Assembly: GCA_013298865.1 (NCBI GenBank)
Contig: JAAFJL010000026.1
Coordinates: forward strand, 1 to 42,471
Direction: 5' to 3'
Length of the DNA stretch: 42,471 nt
Origin: Cytophagales bacterium
GTDB lineage: Bacteria > Bacteroidota > Bacteroidia > Cytophagales > Spirosomataceae
Shown here: piece after piece, positions 31,053 through 40,074 of the stretch
Numbering within the stretch: the first letter of the stretch is position 1
Layout of the letters: each line of letters begins with the position of its first letter
Position numbers and translations under genes: made by a program
The notes under the pieces: generated by a model
What the model was told of the DNA's origin: nothing
The model's input: the letters and a program-made list of their open reading frames with translations, nothing else
Databases searched by the model: none

Positions 31053-31721
31053 TTACTTTATTATCTGTAAATACATAGCAATTGGCATTGCTGCAAAAAC
31101 CAATGGTATTAAAATCGCAAAACCAGCCCCAACACTTTTGATAAAAGGCGTATATTTTGGATGATTCCAACCCATTGTTTGGAAAGCACTCTGAAAACCA
31201 TGTAGCAAATGGTAAGCCAATGAAATACACCCTAAAACGTATATCACCACTGGAACAGGATTAGCAAAAACTTCTGCCATTTCCTGAAAAAGTGTTTTTT
31301 GTCCACTTGTGATTACATCTGTAAAACGACTTACTACCCAAAAATGACGTAAGTGAATGACCAAGAAAATCAACAATAATGTTCCCAAAAGTCCCATCGA
31401 ACGAGAATACCAAGTAGAGTTATTTCCAGCTACAATAGCATATTTTACGGGACGTTTTGCGTTATTGTCATACCATAGTTTTAGACCATCCAAAATATGA
31501 AGAATTAGTCCAGCAAAAAGACCAATTTCAGTAGTACGAATGAGCCAGTTAGTTCCCATAAATTCGGCAGCATGATTGAAAGTTTCACCACCGTCATTAA
31601 AAAATATACAGGCATTAATTCCACAATGGACTAATAGAAAAGCAATGAGCGATAATCCCGTCACTGCCATAATCAACTTTTTCCCCAGCGAACTGGAAAG
31701 TGTTTTTGTTACCCAAGACAT
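31053..31721 (-). CDS. sdhC: Succinate dehydrogenase cytochrome b subunit
   Basis: The 222-residue five-helix membrane anchor of B. subtilis/Wolinella type b558. It opens with SLGKKLIMAVTGLSLIAFLLVH. Helices follow around GLFAGLILHILDGLKLW, GLLGTLLLIFLVIHLRHFW, VVIYVLGCISLAYHLLHGF and FAILIPLVFAAMPIAMYL. The conserved His residues in these helices (LVHCG, LILHILDG, VIHLRHF, YHLLHGF) are the likely ligands of two hemes. No sdhD gene is needed in this type. It is first in the operon, with a promoter at 31816-31846. Confidence 0.94.
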   Translation of the reverse strand: MSWVTKTLSSSLGKKLIMAVTGLSLIAFLLVHCGINACIFFNDGGETFNHAAEFMGTNWLIRTTEIGLFAGLILHILDGLKLWYDNNAKRPVKYAIVAGNNSTWYSRSMGLLGTLLLIFLVIHLRHFWVVSRFTDVITSGQKTLFQEMAEVFANPVPVVIYVLGCISLAYHLLHGFQSAFQTMGWNHPKYTPFIKSVGAGFAILIPLVFAAMPIAMYLQIIK

Positions 31722-31815
31722 TTCTTATATGTATTTTGATTTTTGATATTAATTTAGAACAACTACAAAAGGTTTTTACATTGAAATTTTGTAATAATTC
31801 CATAAAAAGCTATCT

Positions 31816-31846
31816 CAAAACTACAATCGAAACGGCGGTCTTTCAA
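31816..31846 (-). promoter_or_regulatory. Promoter of sdhCAB
   Basis: On minus, TTG (31846-31844), a 20-base spacer and TAGTTTTG (31823-31816) match the consensus. It predicts a leader of about 90 bases before sdhC. The rest of the 31722-32055 gap is AT-rich and contains inverted ATTACAAT/ATTGTAAT (31910-31917, 31943-31950) and ATTATCAAGAA/TTCTTGATAAT words, possibly regulatory for the divergent genes, with no further gene. Confidence 0.6.
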
Positions 31847-32055
31847 ATTATCAAGAACTTTTTGTGATTATTTATAAAGAATCTAATAATTTGAACGTTC
31901 TACCTTAGAATTACAATACTTTTTGATTATTCTTGATAATAAATTGTAATCCAAAAATTAACAGAGTGTTCGATTTTTTGTTTTGATAATAGTAGAAAAA
32001 TATTCTAAGATTATACTTGTATCCCGATTTATCGAATCGTAGCCAAATTTTACCA

Positions 32056-34908
32056 ATGAAAAAACGCATACTATACTTACTCTTTACTTGTTTGCTTTCT
32101 TGTTTCTACGGAAATCAAGCCTATGCTACTCACTTGAAAGGGGGAGAAATCACTGTCAGAAGAATTTCTGATAAAACACTCACTTTTGAGTTCACCCTCA
32201 CTACATACACAGAAAATAACCGTGCGAATCAAGACCAAAACGATGTCTTTTTTTGTATGGGAGATGGCTCACCCGTGATTAAGGCATTTCGGACAGCAGG
32301 GAAAACCGTAATTTTGCCTAATAGTAACGGTACGGTCAAAAATATTTATGTGCTTACTTACACGTATGCTGCTCCATCGCCTGCATACAGAATTACGGCT
32401 GCCATTCCGAACAGAAATAGTGATGTAAAAAACATGGCAAATTCCGTAAATACAGCATTTTATGTAGAAACCACCTTTGATACAAATGCTGGTTTGGGTT
32501 TAAATTCAACGCCAATTCTGTTGAATCCTGCGGTGGATTTTGCTGCTGTTGTTGGGCAAAAATATATTCATAACCCAAATGCTTTTGATGTTGAAGGCGA
32601 TAGTTTATCGTATGAACTAACTTTTTGTAAGCTCGGTACTCAAGAAACTTGTTCAGATAGAGGTAAATCGGTGAACGGATTTCGTCAACCAAATGAAGTA
32701 GGCGGACAAGGAACTTTTACGATGGATCCAATTACTGGGGATTTAATTTGGGATGCTCCTACCGAGGTTGGTTTATACAATTGTGCTTTCTTGATTATAG
32801 AATGGCGGAATGGTAAGAAAATCAGTATAACCACACGGGATATGCAGATTGAAGTAAAAGATGCCGACAATAAATCTCCTAAACTTAAAATTCCATTGGA
32901 TATTTGTGTAGAAGCTGGGACATTAATTGACGAAATCATTACGGCAGAAGATACTCCTGCAAGCAAAGGACGAATTGACCCAATATCTATCCGATTAACT
33001 GGAGGTATTTTCAAAGCAGATACCGTTTTGATTGCTCCTGAGTATGCGACTTTTACGCCGAGGGTAGTACAACCGCAACCTTCGCCTGCTTCAGGAAGAT
33101 TCCGTTGGCAAACCGATTGTGTCCATGTCAGACAGGGAACTTATGATATTCTCATAAAAGCCGAAGATGCCCCGCCACCTGCGGTTAATAGTCCAAATTT
33201 AGTAGATAGTAAAATTTGGCGTATAAAAGTTGTTGCTCCAAAAATTCAGAATCTAAAAACGGTTGGTGATGCTGGTAATAAAAGCGTCACCCTGACTTGG
33301 GATAAGTACAAATGCCAAAACAAAAATGCAGAGATTATTATCTACCGAAAGCAAGGTTGTACAACTTTTAACCCTGACAAATGTACTACGGGTCTGCCAG
33401 ATGGTTTAGGTTATACTGAAGTTGGACGTGTACCTGTTTCGGCAACTACTTTCACAGATAAAGGTGTAAAACGTAATACAGAATTTAGTTACAGAGCAGT
33501 AGTTGCTTTTGCCCCACCAACAGGCGGACAAAGTGTTGTGTCTAATGAAAGTTGTTTGACGTTAGTGTCGCAGTCGCCAGTGTTGACAAATGTGACCGTT
33601 GATAGTACCGATGCCACCAGAGGAAGGATTACTGTAAAATGGACTCGTCCGATTGGTTTAGACAAAAATCAGTTCAAAGCACCATATCAGTATCGGGTCT
33701 CTCGTGCGGTAGGGCTTACTGGTGGTACATTCGTACAAGTGGGTGTTGGTATCGACACAGATTTGAGTGGAAGAACAGCAGATACTGTCCTGATAGACAG
33801 AGGTTTAAATACCCAAGCCAATGCCTATCGTTACAAATTAGATTTCTATTTTACCAGTGCTACGGGTTTGACACTTTTAGACGATGAAACCGAAACTGCT
33901 ACCAGTGTAAGACTTACCACAACGGCTGATACTCGTGCAGTAATTTTGAATTGGACTGCCAATGTGCCTTGGAAAAACGATAACCAAAAGCATAGAATTT
34001 ACCGAGAAATACCTTCTAAAAAAGGAACTTTCAACCTCATTGCGGAGGTAGCTGTACAAGGACCAAATACGTTTACCTACAAAGATTCAGGAAAGGATAC
34101 ATTCGCTGCTGATGGTATAATTGACTTGAAAATGTCTCCTGATTCTTCGTATTGTTATCGTGTAGAAACTATCGGAACTTATAATAATCCGAAGATAAAA
34201 CCAGACCTTTTATCAAACTTTTCACAAATTAGTTGTGCTACGCCCAAGAGTGATATTATTCCATGTCCGCCAGCGTTAAGCATTGATATTCAGGACTGTA
34301 AGTCGCTCGCTCCGAATGCAGATTGTAATAAAATATCCTTTAATAATGTATTGAATTGGGTAAATCCGACTCAGCAAGCAAACGGTGGAGATTGTGAAAA
34401 AGAAATCGTAAAGTACAACATTTACTATACGCCAACTTTGGGTGGGACATTCACAAAAATAGGAGAGGTGACTTCGCCAAAACCACCTGCCACGACTTTC
34501 ATACATGAGAAAAAAGACAGTTATGCAGGTTGCTATTATGTAACGGCAGTGAATCGTTTTGATAATGAAAGTGCCAAAAGTAATATTGTTTGTAAAGACA
34601 ATTGCCCATACTTTGAATTACCGAATGTATTCACGCCAAATGGTGATGGGAAAAACGATACCTTTACTCCCAAAAAATGCCCAAGAGCAGTAGAATCCGT
34701 CACTTTTACGGTTTATAATCGTCAGGGAATAAAGGTTTTTGAGTATTCTGGAACAGACCCAAATATTAATTGGGACGGAAAAACCAATGATGGAAAAGAG
34801 TTGCCAGTAGGCTTGTATTATTACGATGGACAAGTGACGTTCCTCGCACTTGACCCTAAAAATTCAAAACCACAATCACTGAAAGGTTGGATAGAATTGA
34901 TTCGATAG
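32056..34908 (+). CDS. Large secreted protein with gliding-motility-associated C-terminal domain (type IX cargo)
   Basis: About 950 residues from the ATG at 32056, giving a signal peptide (MKKRILYLLFTCLLSC) that ends near AYA. The mature N-terminus begins THLKGGEITVRRIS, a PKD/cadherin-like start typical of large Cytophagales surface proteins. Several FN3-like modules follow, for example VTLTWDKYKC, FSYRAVVAFAPP, ITVKWTRP, VILNWTANVPW and VLNWVNP. The last 85 residues are the CHU-type sorting domain: ELPNVFTPNGDGKNDTF, VYNRQGIKVFEYSG, NWDGKTNDGKELPVGLYYY and a final WIELIR. This domain directs export by the type IX secretion system and surface anchoring. The binding target is unknown. Confidence 0.9.
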   Translation: MKKRILYLLFTCLLSCFYGNQAYATHLKGGEITVRRISDKTLTFEFTLTTYTENNRANQDQNDVFFCMGDGSPVIKAFRTAGKTVILPNSNGTVKNIYVLTYTYAAPSPAYRITAAIPNRNSDVKNMANSVNTAFYVETTFDTNAGLGLNSTPILLNPAVDFAAVVGQKYIHNPNAFDVEGDSLSYELTFCKLGTQETCSDRGKSVNGFRQPNEVGGQGTFTMDPITGDLIWDAPTEVGLYNCAFLIIEWRNGKKISITTRDMQIEVKDADNKSPKLKIPLDICVEAGTLIDEIITAEDTPASKGRIDPISIRLTGGIFKADTVLIAPEYATFTPRVVQPQPSPASGRFRWQTDCVHVRQGTYDILIKAEDAPPPAVNSPNLVDSKIWRIKVVAPKIQNLKTVGDAGNKSVTLTWDKYKCQNKNAEIIIYRKQGCTTFNPDKCTTGLPDGLGYTEVGRVPVSATTFTDKGVKRNTEFSYRAVVAFAPPTGGQSVVSNESCLTLVSQSPVLTNVTVDSTDATRGRITVKWTRPIGLDKNQFKAPYQYRVSRAVGLTGGTFVQVGVGIDTDLSGRTADTVLIDRGLNTQANAYRYKLDFYFTSATGLTLLDDETETATSVRLTTTADTRAVILNWTANVPWKNDNQKHRIYREIPSKKGTFNLIAEVAVQGPNTFTYKDSGKDTFAADGIIDLKMSPDSSYCYRVETIGTYNNPKIKPDLLSNFSQISCATPKSDIIPCPPALSIDIQDCKSLAPNADCNKISFNNVLNWVNPTQQANGGDCEKEIVKYNIYYTPTLGGTFTKIGEVTSPKPPATTFIHEKKDSYAGCYYVTAVNRFDNESAKSNIVCKDNCPYFELPNVFTPNGDGKNDTFTPKKCPRAVESVTFTVYNRQGIKVFEYSGTDPNINWDGKTNDGKELPVGLYYYDGQVTFLALDPKNSKPQSLKGWIELIR

Positions 34909-34927
34909 ATTGAAGAGATACGTTTTC

Positions 34928-34968
34928 AAAAGGGGTAAAGTACAATTTCGTACTTTGCCCCTTTTTTT
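34928..34968 (+). terminator. Terminator after the type IX surface protein gene
   Basis: AAAAGGGGTAAAGTAC, a 6-base loop and GTACTTTGCCCCTTTTTTT form a strong 16-bp stem (one G-U/T-G position) with a T-run, about 20 bases after the stop. Confidence 0.92.
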
Positions 34969-35059
34969 ATTTTTTAGAACATTCCTTTCTTGGAATAGTT
35001 AATTTTCAAGAAGTTTATTATTTTTGAAGAAATAACACTAAAATTTAATCTCCATTTTT

Positions 35060-35600
35060 ATGAAGAAAATATTTACAACCCGTTCAACTCTCTGCATTTT
35101 CTGTAAACTCAGACCGTAAGGTTGTTAATGTTAATTGGTCAACAGCTCAGGAAATTAATAATAAACAGTTTGAAGTTGAAAGAAGTAAGGATTTAATTGA
35201 CTGGATTTCAGTAGGTTATGTCGAAGGAAGAGGTACTACGAAGATTGCTCAGAACTATGAATTTACAGACCGTTCGCCAGACAAAGGCATTAATTATTAT
35301 CGCTTAAAACAAACAGATACAGATGGGACATTCACTTACACACGTGTGAAAAGTGCCGTGATAGAATTGAACCCAGACTTAGCATTGATGCCAAATCCTG
35401 CAACGGAATACCTTAGAATTGGAGGAATTGCTGAACCATGCAACGTAGAAATTTTGGATGCCAGAGGGCAGATAGTTTTAGAAAGGAGAATCACATCTTC
35501 AACTGATTTAGGATTAAATAAATTGGTAAAAGGCGTTTATTTTGTTAGAATCACAGACAGTATTTCAACAAAAGTATCTAAGATTTTAGTAGAAAAGTAG
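35060..35600 (+). pseudogene. Broken type IX secretion cargo gene (type A sorting domain)
   Basis: ATG at 35060 opens MKKIFT, the start of a signal peptide, but that frame stops after 19 codons. From 35079, one base out of phase, a continuous frame to 35600 encodes PVQLSAFSVNSDRKVVNVNW, EINNKQFEVERSKDL, YRLKQTDTDGT and a C-terminal type A sorting domain (MPNPATEYLRI, VEILDARGQIVL, LVKGVYFVRI, final KILVEK). In intact cargo this LPVxLxxFxAxxxxxxVxLxW module is the penultimate domain. The middle of the gene and most of the signal peptide have been deleted with a frame shift. A TGA at 35061-35063 blocks any earlier start in the C-terminal frame. Confidence 0.82.
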
Positions 35601-35621
35601 TCAATAAAGATTGAAAAATAC

Positions 35622-35664
35622 AAAAGCCAAGTTGACCCAATTGATGGAAATACTTGGCTTTTTT
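35622..35664 (+). terminator. Terminator after the broken type IX cargo gene
   Basis: AAAAGCCAAGT and ACTTGGCTTTTTT form an 11-bp stem with a 19-base loop and a T-run. It survives from the original gene. Confidence 0.85.
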
Positions 35665-35685
35665 GGTTTATAAAACTTTACCCAA

Positions 35686-36243
35686 ATGCTAAACTTCACC
35701 ACTGCCCAAACCGAAGAGGACATACATCAGATTTTGGCACTACAAGCCCTGAATTTGACTAAAAATATTTCTCTTGAAACCGCCGAAAGTCAAGGGTTTG
35801 TAACTGTGATTCATGATTTCCCCTTGCTTTCAAGAATGAATAATGCCATTCCGCAAATCATTGCGAAAGACAATGACAAAGTGGTAGGTTACGCTTTGGT
35901 AATGCCAGAAAGTTTCAGAAATGATATACCTGCCCTCACGGCGATGTTCACGATGTTGGACACTCTGAATTATCATGATAAACAAATCAAGGATTTCAAG
36001 TATTATGCCATGGGGCAAATTTGCGTAGCCGAAAGCCACCGAGGACAAGGTGTTTTTGATGGACTTTACGCCAAACACAAGGAGCTATTATCAGATAGAT
36101 TTGAGTTATGTATCACAGAAATTGCCAAAAGAAATACTCGTTCTTTGGCAGCTCATAAACGAGTAGGTTTTGAAATAATTCATGAATATTTCGACGAAGC
36201 CCACCCCGAACTTTGGGAAGTTGTCCTTTGGAATTGGCAATAA
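35686..36243 (+). CDS. GNAT-family N-acetyltransferase
   Basis: The 185-residue cytosolic protein has a central strand DKVVGYALVMPESF, then YAMGQICVAESHRGQGVFDGLYAKHKEL, which matches GNAT motif A (pyrophosphate-binding RGQGV). The C-terminal ITEIAKRNTRSLAAHKRVGFEII is motif B and the AAHKRVGF helix. It transfers acetyl from acetyl-CoA to an unknown amine. It starts 22 bases after a terminator and converges on the alpha/beta hydrolase gene, with a giant palindrome between. Confidence 0.85.
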   Translation: MLNFTTAQTEEDIHQILALQALNLTKNISLETAESQGFVTVIHDFPLLSRMNNAIPQIIAKDNDKVVGYALVMPESFRNDIPALTAMFTMLDTLNYHDKQIKDFKYYAMGQICVAESHRGQGVFDGLYAKHKELLSDRFELCITEIAKRNTRSLAAHKRVGFEIIHEYFDEAHPELWEVVLWNWQ

Positions 36244-36444
36244 AAAATCCTTGGGTTGTGTGAAAAGTCTAAAGTTAAAAGTATTTTTCGCCAAATAATA
36301 TTCTGAAATAGTATTTGGAATTTTATTTTGAAGTATATTATTTGGAAATATTCAATTTTGCAGAATAATATTTCTATTTAAAACTTTTAACCGAGCGACG
36401 GTCGCTCATGAACTTTAGACTTTTTACACAATCACAGGATTTTT
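36243..36444. repeat. About 200-bp imperfect palindrome between convergent genes
   Basis: The outer arms are AAAAATCCTTGGGTTGTGTG + AAAAGTCTAAAGTT (36243-36276) and AACTTTAGACTTTT + TACACAATCACAGGATTTTT (about 36411-36444), about 90 percent complementary. Inside are further partial inverted words (CAAATAATATTCTG and CAGAATAATATTTC) and a perfect small palindrome, GAGCGACGGTCGCTC (36393-36407). As RNA it would form a giant hairpin on either strand. It may work as a bidirectional terminator or be a MITE-like insertion. Confidence 0.75.
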
Positions 36445-36456
36445 CTTTGAAGCTGT

Positions 36457-37311
36457 TTAAAAATACACCTCTTTCAAAAATTCTAAAACCGCATTCGTAA
36501 AGGCGTGGTTTGAATCCCCTGCTACCATGTGTCCTGCACCTGATACATTTACGCTACGTACATGAGGTACTTCGTCCAAAAATTCAGCCATTACTTTTTC
36601 AGAAACTACGTCAGACATTCCGCCTCTTACTATCAAAGTCGGAACGGTCAATTGCTTGGCGGCGGCGTATAATCTTTGCTCATTTTGGATTTGCTGGTCT
36701 GGCGTGATACTTTTCCAGAGTTGTAACATTCGGGTATCCCAATGCCAATAATACCGTCCATCGGCTCTCAGGCGGAGGTTTTTCTCTAACCTTGAATGGT
36801 CATCTGGACGAGGGCGATTGGGTAAATACGCAGCTACGGCATCGGCGGCTTCTTCCAATGACGCAAATCCTGTGGTATTAGAAGACATAAAAGCGAAGAT
36901 TCTTTCTATGCCTTTTTGTTCGGCTTTGGGGGCAATATCAACCAAGACAATCGCTGAAGCAATCGAGTTTTCAGCTTCTCCTTCGGCAATCAAAGACGTG
37001 AGTCCGCCCATAGATGCACCCACCAACGCAGGATGAATATTTAATTGTGAAATCACTGATTTTAAGTCAGTTACCAAATTTTCTATGCGATATTCCCCCG
37101 TCTCAGACCAAGAGCTATCCCCATGTCCACGGGCATCTAAAGCGATGGAATAATAGCCATTTTCGGCAATTGTTTTGGCAGAATCCCCCCAAGAATGCCG
37201 AGTTTGTCCGCCCCCGTGTAAGAACAAAACAGGCTTATCTTTGGGGTCTCCGAAGGTATCAGCCGTGATAAAAAAATCAGGACTTATTTCAAATTTGATA
37301 GTTTGCTTCAT
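36457..37311 (-). CDS. Alpha/beta hydrolase
   Basis: The 284-residue cytosolic protein has the oxyanion segment FLHGGGQTRHSWGD (30-43), a strand-helix DARGHGDSSW, the nucleophile elbow VGASMGG (Ser100), an acid in the VRGGMSDVV region and the catalytic His261 in SGAGHMVAGD. The HGGG...DARGHG pattern resembles epoxide hydrolase/haloperoxidase-like and C-C hydrolase enzymes. Substrate unknown. Its stop codon lies in the word GAAGCTGTTTAAA, which also begins the palindrome at 40805. Confidence 0.9.
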   Translation of the reverse strand: MKQTIKFEISPDFFITADTFGDPKDKPVLFLHGGGQTRHSWGDSAKTIAENGYYSIALDARGHGDSSWSETGEYRIENLVTDLKSVISQLNIHPALVGASMGGLTSLIAEGEAENSIASAIVLVDIAPKAEQKGIERIFAFMSSNTTGFASLEEAADAVAAYLPNRPRPDDHSRLEKNLRLRADGRYYWHWDTRMLQLWKSITPDQQIQNEQRLYAAAKQLTVPTLIVRGGMSDVVSEKVMAEFLDEVPHVRSVNVSGAGHMVAGDSNHAFTNAVLEFLKEVYF

Positions 37312-37347
37312 GAAGTGTTTTGTTTGTAGGATAAATGTATGTTCAGT

Positions 37348-38043
37348 TTACTTGAACCTATCCATTAACCCGTGTTTTTTCTTGAAATAAATTCCCAATA
37401 TCATCTGAAAAATAAAGATGCTAATAAAAAATAGCCTTGACCAGCCTGTTAGAGAAGTCATTAATGCCGTGGAGATAAATACCAATGGAGCAATCCAAGA
37501 ACGGATAGTCTGATACCTTTTTCTAATTGGATCAATGGGTGTATTACTGATTTTATTCTTTGGATTGATGATATAATTCCACATCCTAATTTTTACAAAA
37601 CCAGTAAATGCTACGTTATAACAGTAGAGCCTTGTAGGAAAATCAAAGTTTAAATATTTACTGTAAAGTGCTGAGGTAAAGGGCATTATAGCAATAGACA
37701 TTAGAAAAAGAAGGTTTAAAAACACTAATTTTCCGTCATAATTATCAACATAAGCAAAGGTTCGATGGTGGTCAATCCAGTAAAGGGCAATTACCCAAAA
37801 ACTCATGATAAACCCAAACCAAGTAGTGGTAGCTTGATAAGAAAAAACTGTGTCGATAAGTACTTTGTTGGTCAGACCTTTGAAATCCAGATTAGGAACT
37901 TTAATTTCTAAAATCAGTAAAGTGATAGCAATCGCAAAGACAGCATCTGTAAAAAGTATCATCCGTTCTACCTGAAAACGCTGACGCTCTTCTTGATGAT
38001 GCAAGTGTGGGATAAGAGGAGATTTAGGGCTTGAGGATTTCAT
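37348..38043 (-). CDS. TMEM175/DUF1211-family potassium channel-like membrane protein
   Basis: The 231-residue protein has about six TM helices. The first helix carries ERMILFTDAVFAIAITLLIL, matching the RxxxFSDAVFAIAxTLLxLE family signature except that Thr replaces Ser in FSD. The second part has WIDHHRTFAYVDNYDGKLVFLN and LMSIAIMPFTSAL. Bacterial members form tetrameric K+ channels in which this first helix lines the pore; selectivity here is inference. It lies 24 bases downstream of the symporter gene and is probably co-transcribed. Confidence 0.85.
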   Translation of the reverse strand: MKSSSPKSPLIPHLHHQEERQRFQVERMILFTDAVFAIAITLLILEIKVPNLDFKGLTNKVLIDTVFSYQATTTWFGFIMSFWVIALYWIDHHRTFAYVDNYDGKLVFLNLLFLMSIAIMPFTSALYSKYLNFDFPTRLYCYNVAFTGFVKIRMWNYIINPKNKISNTPIDPIRKRYQTIRSWIAPLVFISTALMTSLTGWSRLFFISIFIFQMILGIYFKKKHGLMDRFK

Positions 38044-38067
38044 AATGTTTTATTGTTTAAGATGCTT

Positions 38068-39867
38068 CTATGCAAAGAAATATAAAAACCAAACGGTAAC
38101 GCCTGCCAGAATTCCTGCCAGAAACAAATCTGATTTATAGAACCTCAATCTTTCTTGTTTGATGGCTTCTCTGAAAAATAAGTTGGCGGTACTAAATCCT
38201 GCAAAAAAGGCGACAATATTGGGCGAGATTTCCGTAAAATTAAAGACAGTAATCCAAAGTAATTGAGTAAAAACAAATGCCCCAATTGGTTTTTTCAAGT
38301 TAGAAAAATAAGGCGTAAAGTCTTCATCAACAGTCTCTTTTGAATCTTTTTCCCAGATTTTACTCAGTATTATTTGTTGAAAAACCGAGAGTAAGGTAGT
38401 CAAGAAAACTCGGTGCATAAAATTGAGTTTTTGTCCAAAAATAGCAACGATTGTAGGGAATTCAGACAAATAATTATTGTAGAAAAGTTCTATTAAAATT
38501 CCCCAAAACGGAGCAGCAATCATCGTGAAAACTGCGGCTTTGGCGTTGGTTTTTTTCCAGAAAATACCCAAGAAAAACGCTACTACAATCCCTGGTTTTA
38601 AATAAGATAATTGAGCCGAAACTTTCAAGGCAAAATTACCAGTTGAGTTAGGGTCATAGCCATACGTTGCCAGAAGAACGGCTAAGGCTACTAAGCCAAA
38701 AATGGCAAATTTTCCGAAGATAACTGTCTGTTTATCAGATGCTTGTGGAGAAATATATTTTTGATAAATATCAACCGAAAGCAAAGTCGTAAAGGAATTT
38801 AGCATCGAGTAAATAGACGCAAAAATTGCAGAAGTAAGTCCTGCCAAAATCAATCCCATAATGCCATAACCACTCGGAACGACTACATTCATCAATTTCA
38901 AGAAGGCATCATCGGGTTTAATATCGGTAATATTGAACCTTGTTTTGAACAAATAAGCTGCCGCTACACCTGCCGCAATGGAAAAAAATGGAATGGTCAA
39001 TTTCAAGAAACCAGCTACCAAAGTACCCACTTTTGCATCCCTGTCAGACGCCGCCGCCAAGACCCGTTGCACTTGATATTGGTTGGTTGTCCAGTAAAAA
39101 AAATGAAGAATCAAAAGCCCAGAAAATGCCCCAGACCAAGGCAAATCTTTGTGATTTGTGGGCAAATAAATGTGCATTTTTTGTAAGTCTCGTGCCTGAG
39201 AAGCATCCAATTTCAATAATCCAGAAAAACCGCCAATTTCTGGTTGAGAAAAAGTAAGAATTCCTACCAAAATTGCTGCAAAAACAATCAGAATTGTCTG
39301 AATATTATCGGCAATTACCACAGATTCCATTCCCCCAAATACTGAAAAAAGTGTGGTTACAGTTGCTAAAATTAAGATTCCTTGAAAGTAGGTTAATTCA
39401 AAAGAGCTTCCTTGAAAAAGTAAGCCCAACGTGCGAGAACCTATGTAAAACCCAGCAACAACTTGAATCAGAATAAAGAAAATATTCAGCAAAGAATACA
39501 CTAATTGAGCGTATTGATTATACCGATTTCCGAGAAATTGTGACAGCGTGAAAACTTCTTTTTTGCGATAAACGGGTACAAAAATATATGCCAATGCCAA
39601 AATTGGAAGAATTGCCAGTACTTCATAATGGCTCTGTGCAAAACCAATAGAATAGCCAATGCCTAACATCCCGATGATTTGGGTTGCACTTACATTTGTC
39701 CCATAAATTGAGCCTGCAACCGACCACCACCGCAACGACCGACCCGCCATAAAGTAGTCCGTCTCGGTATCTGTTTTCTTGAATCCAGCCCATAAACTAC
39801 TGAAATTCAGTAAGATAACAATTACAATGAAAACAATAATGTCCAGAAGTGAAAGTTGATTGAGCAT
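38068..39867 (-). CDS. Sodium:solute symporter (SSS family)
   Basis: The 599-residue protein has about 14 TM helices, in line with sugar-type SSS members. The N-terminus has FMAGRSLRWWSVAGSIYGTN and VSATQIIGM. Signature segments are VFGGMESVVIADNIQTILIV and FYWTTNQYQVQRVLAAASDR. Later come GLILAGLTSAIFASIYSMLN and FTTLLSVDIYQKY, the conserved Na+ site helix. It imports a solute with sodium; the substrate (sugar, myo-inositol, sialic acid or other) cannot be read, and no catabolic operon accompanies it. The TMEM175-like gene follows at 24 bases. Confidence 0.9.
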   Translation of the reverse strand: MLNQLSLLDIIVFIVIVILLNFSSLWAGFKKTDTETDYFMAGRSLRWWSVAGSIYGTNVSATQIIGMLGIGYSIGFAQSHYEVLAILPILALAYIFVPVYRKKEVFTLSQFLGNRYNQYAQLVYSLLNIFFILIQVVAGFYIGSRTLGLLFQGSSFELTYFQGILILATVTTLFSVFGGMESVVIADNIQTILIVFAAILVGILTFSQPEIGGFSGLLKLDASQARDLQKMHIYLPTNHKDLPWSGAFSGLLILHFFYWTTNQYQVQRVLAAASDRDAKVGTLVAGFLKLTIPFFSIAAGVAAAYLFKTRFNITDIKPDDAFLKLMNVVVPSGYGIMGLILAGLTSAIFASIYSMLNSFTTLLSVDIYQKYISPQASDKQTVIFGKFAIFGLVALAVLLATYGYDPNSTGNFALKVSAQLSYLKPGIVVAFFLGIFWKKTNAKAAVFTMIAAPFWGILIELFYNNYLSEFPTIVAIFGQKLNFMHRVFLTTLLSVFQQIILSKIWEKDSKETVDEDFTPYFSNLKKPIGAFVFTQLLWITVFNFTEISPNIVAFFAGFSTANLFFREAIKQERLRFYKSDLFLAGILAGVTVWFLYFFA

Positions 39868-39902
39868 AAAATTTAGTGGTAAAATTTGACGTTAAGGAAC
39901 AA

Positions 39903-39994
39903 TTTAAACATAGAGGATTAGAGAAATAGAGTTGTTGCCTTTTCTATAATCTTCTACAATCTCTAAGTTTTATTTGGGCTGTATCTAAATTATT
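39903..39994 (+). repeat. Dispersed 92-bp intergenic repeat, copy 2
   Basis: Same orientation and order of blocks as 205-292: TTTAAAC, TAGAGG, GAGAAATAGAGTTG, then a variable middle and AAGTTTTATTTGGGCTGTAT. It lies downstream of the SDR gene and upstream of the symporter start, again in a gap between two minus-strand genes. Confidence 0.8.
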
Positions 39995-40074
39995 CTGTTT
40001 TTACAATTTTGTTATGAGTCATTTTTTACTCGCTCCTAACGAACATCTAACATCGAAAAACGAGCAACGAAACC

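Noticed and set aside
32393-32692. Minus-strand frame inside the large type IX protein gene
   Set aside because: Shadow ORF opposite a well-supported signal-bearing reading frame.
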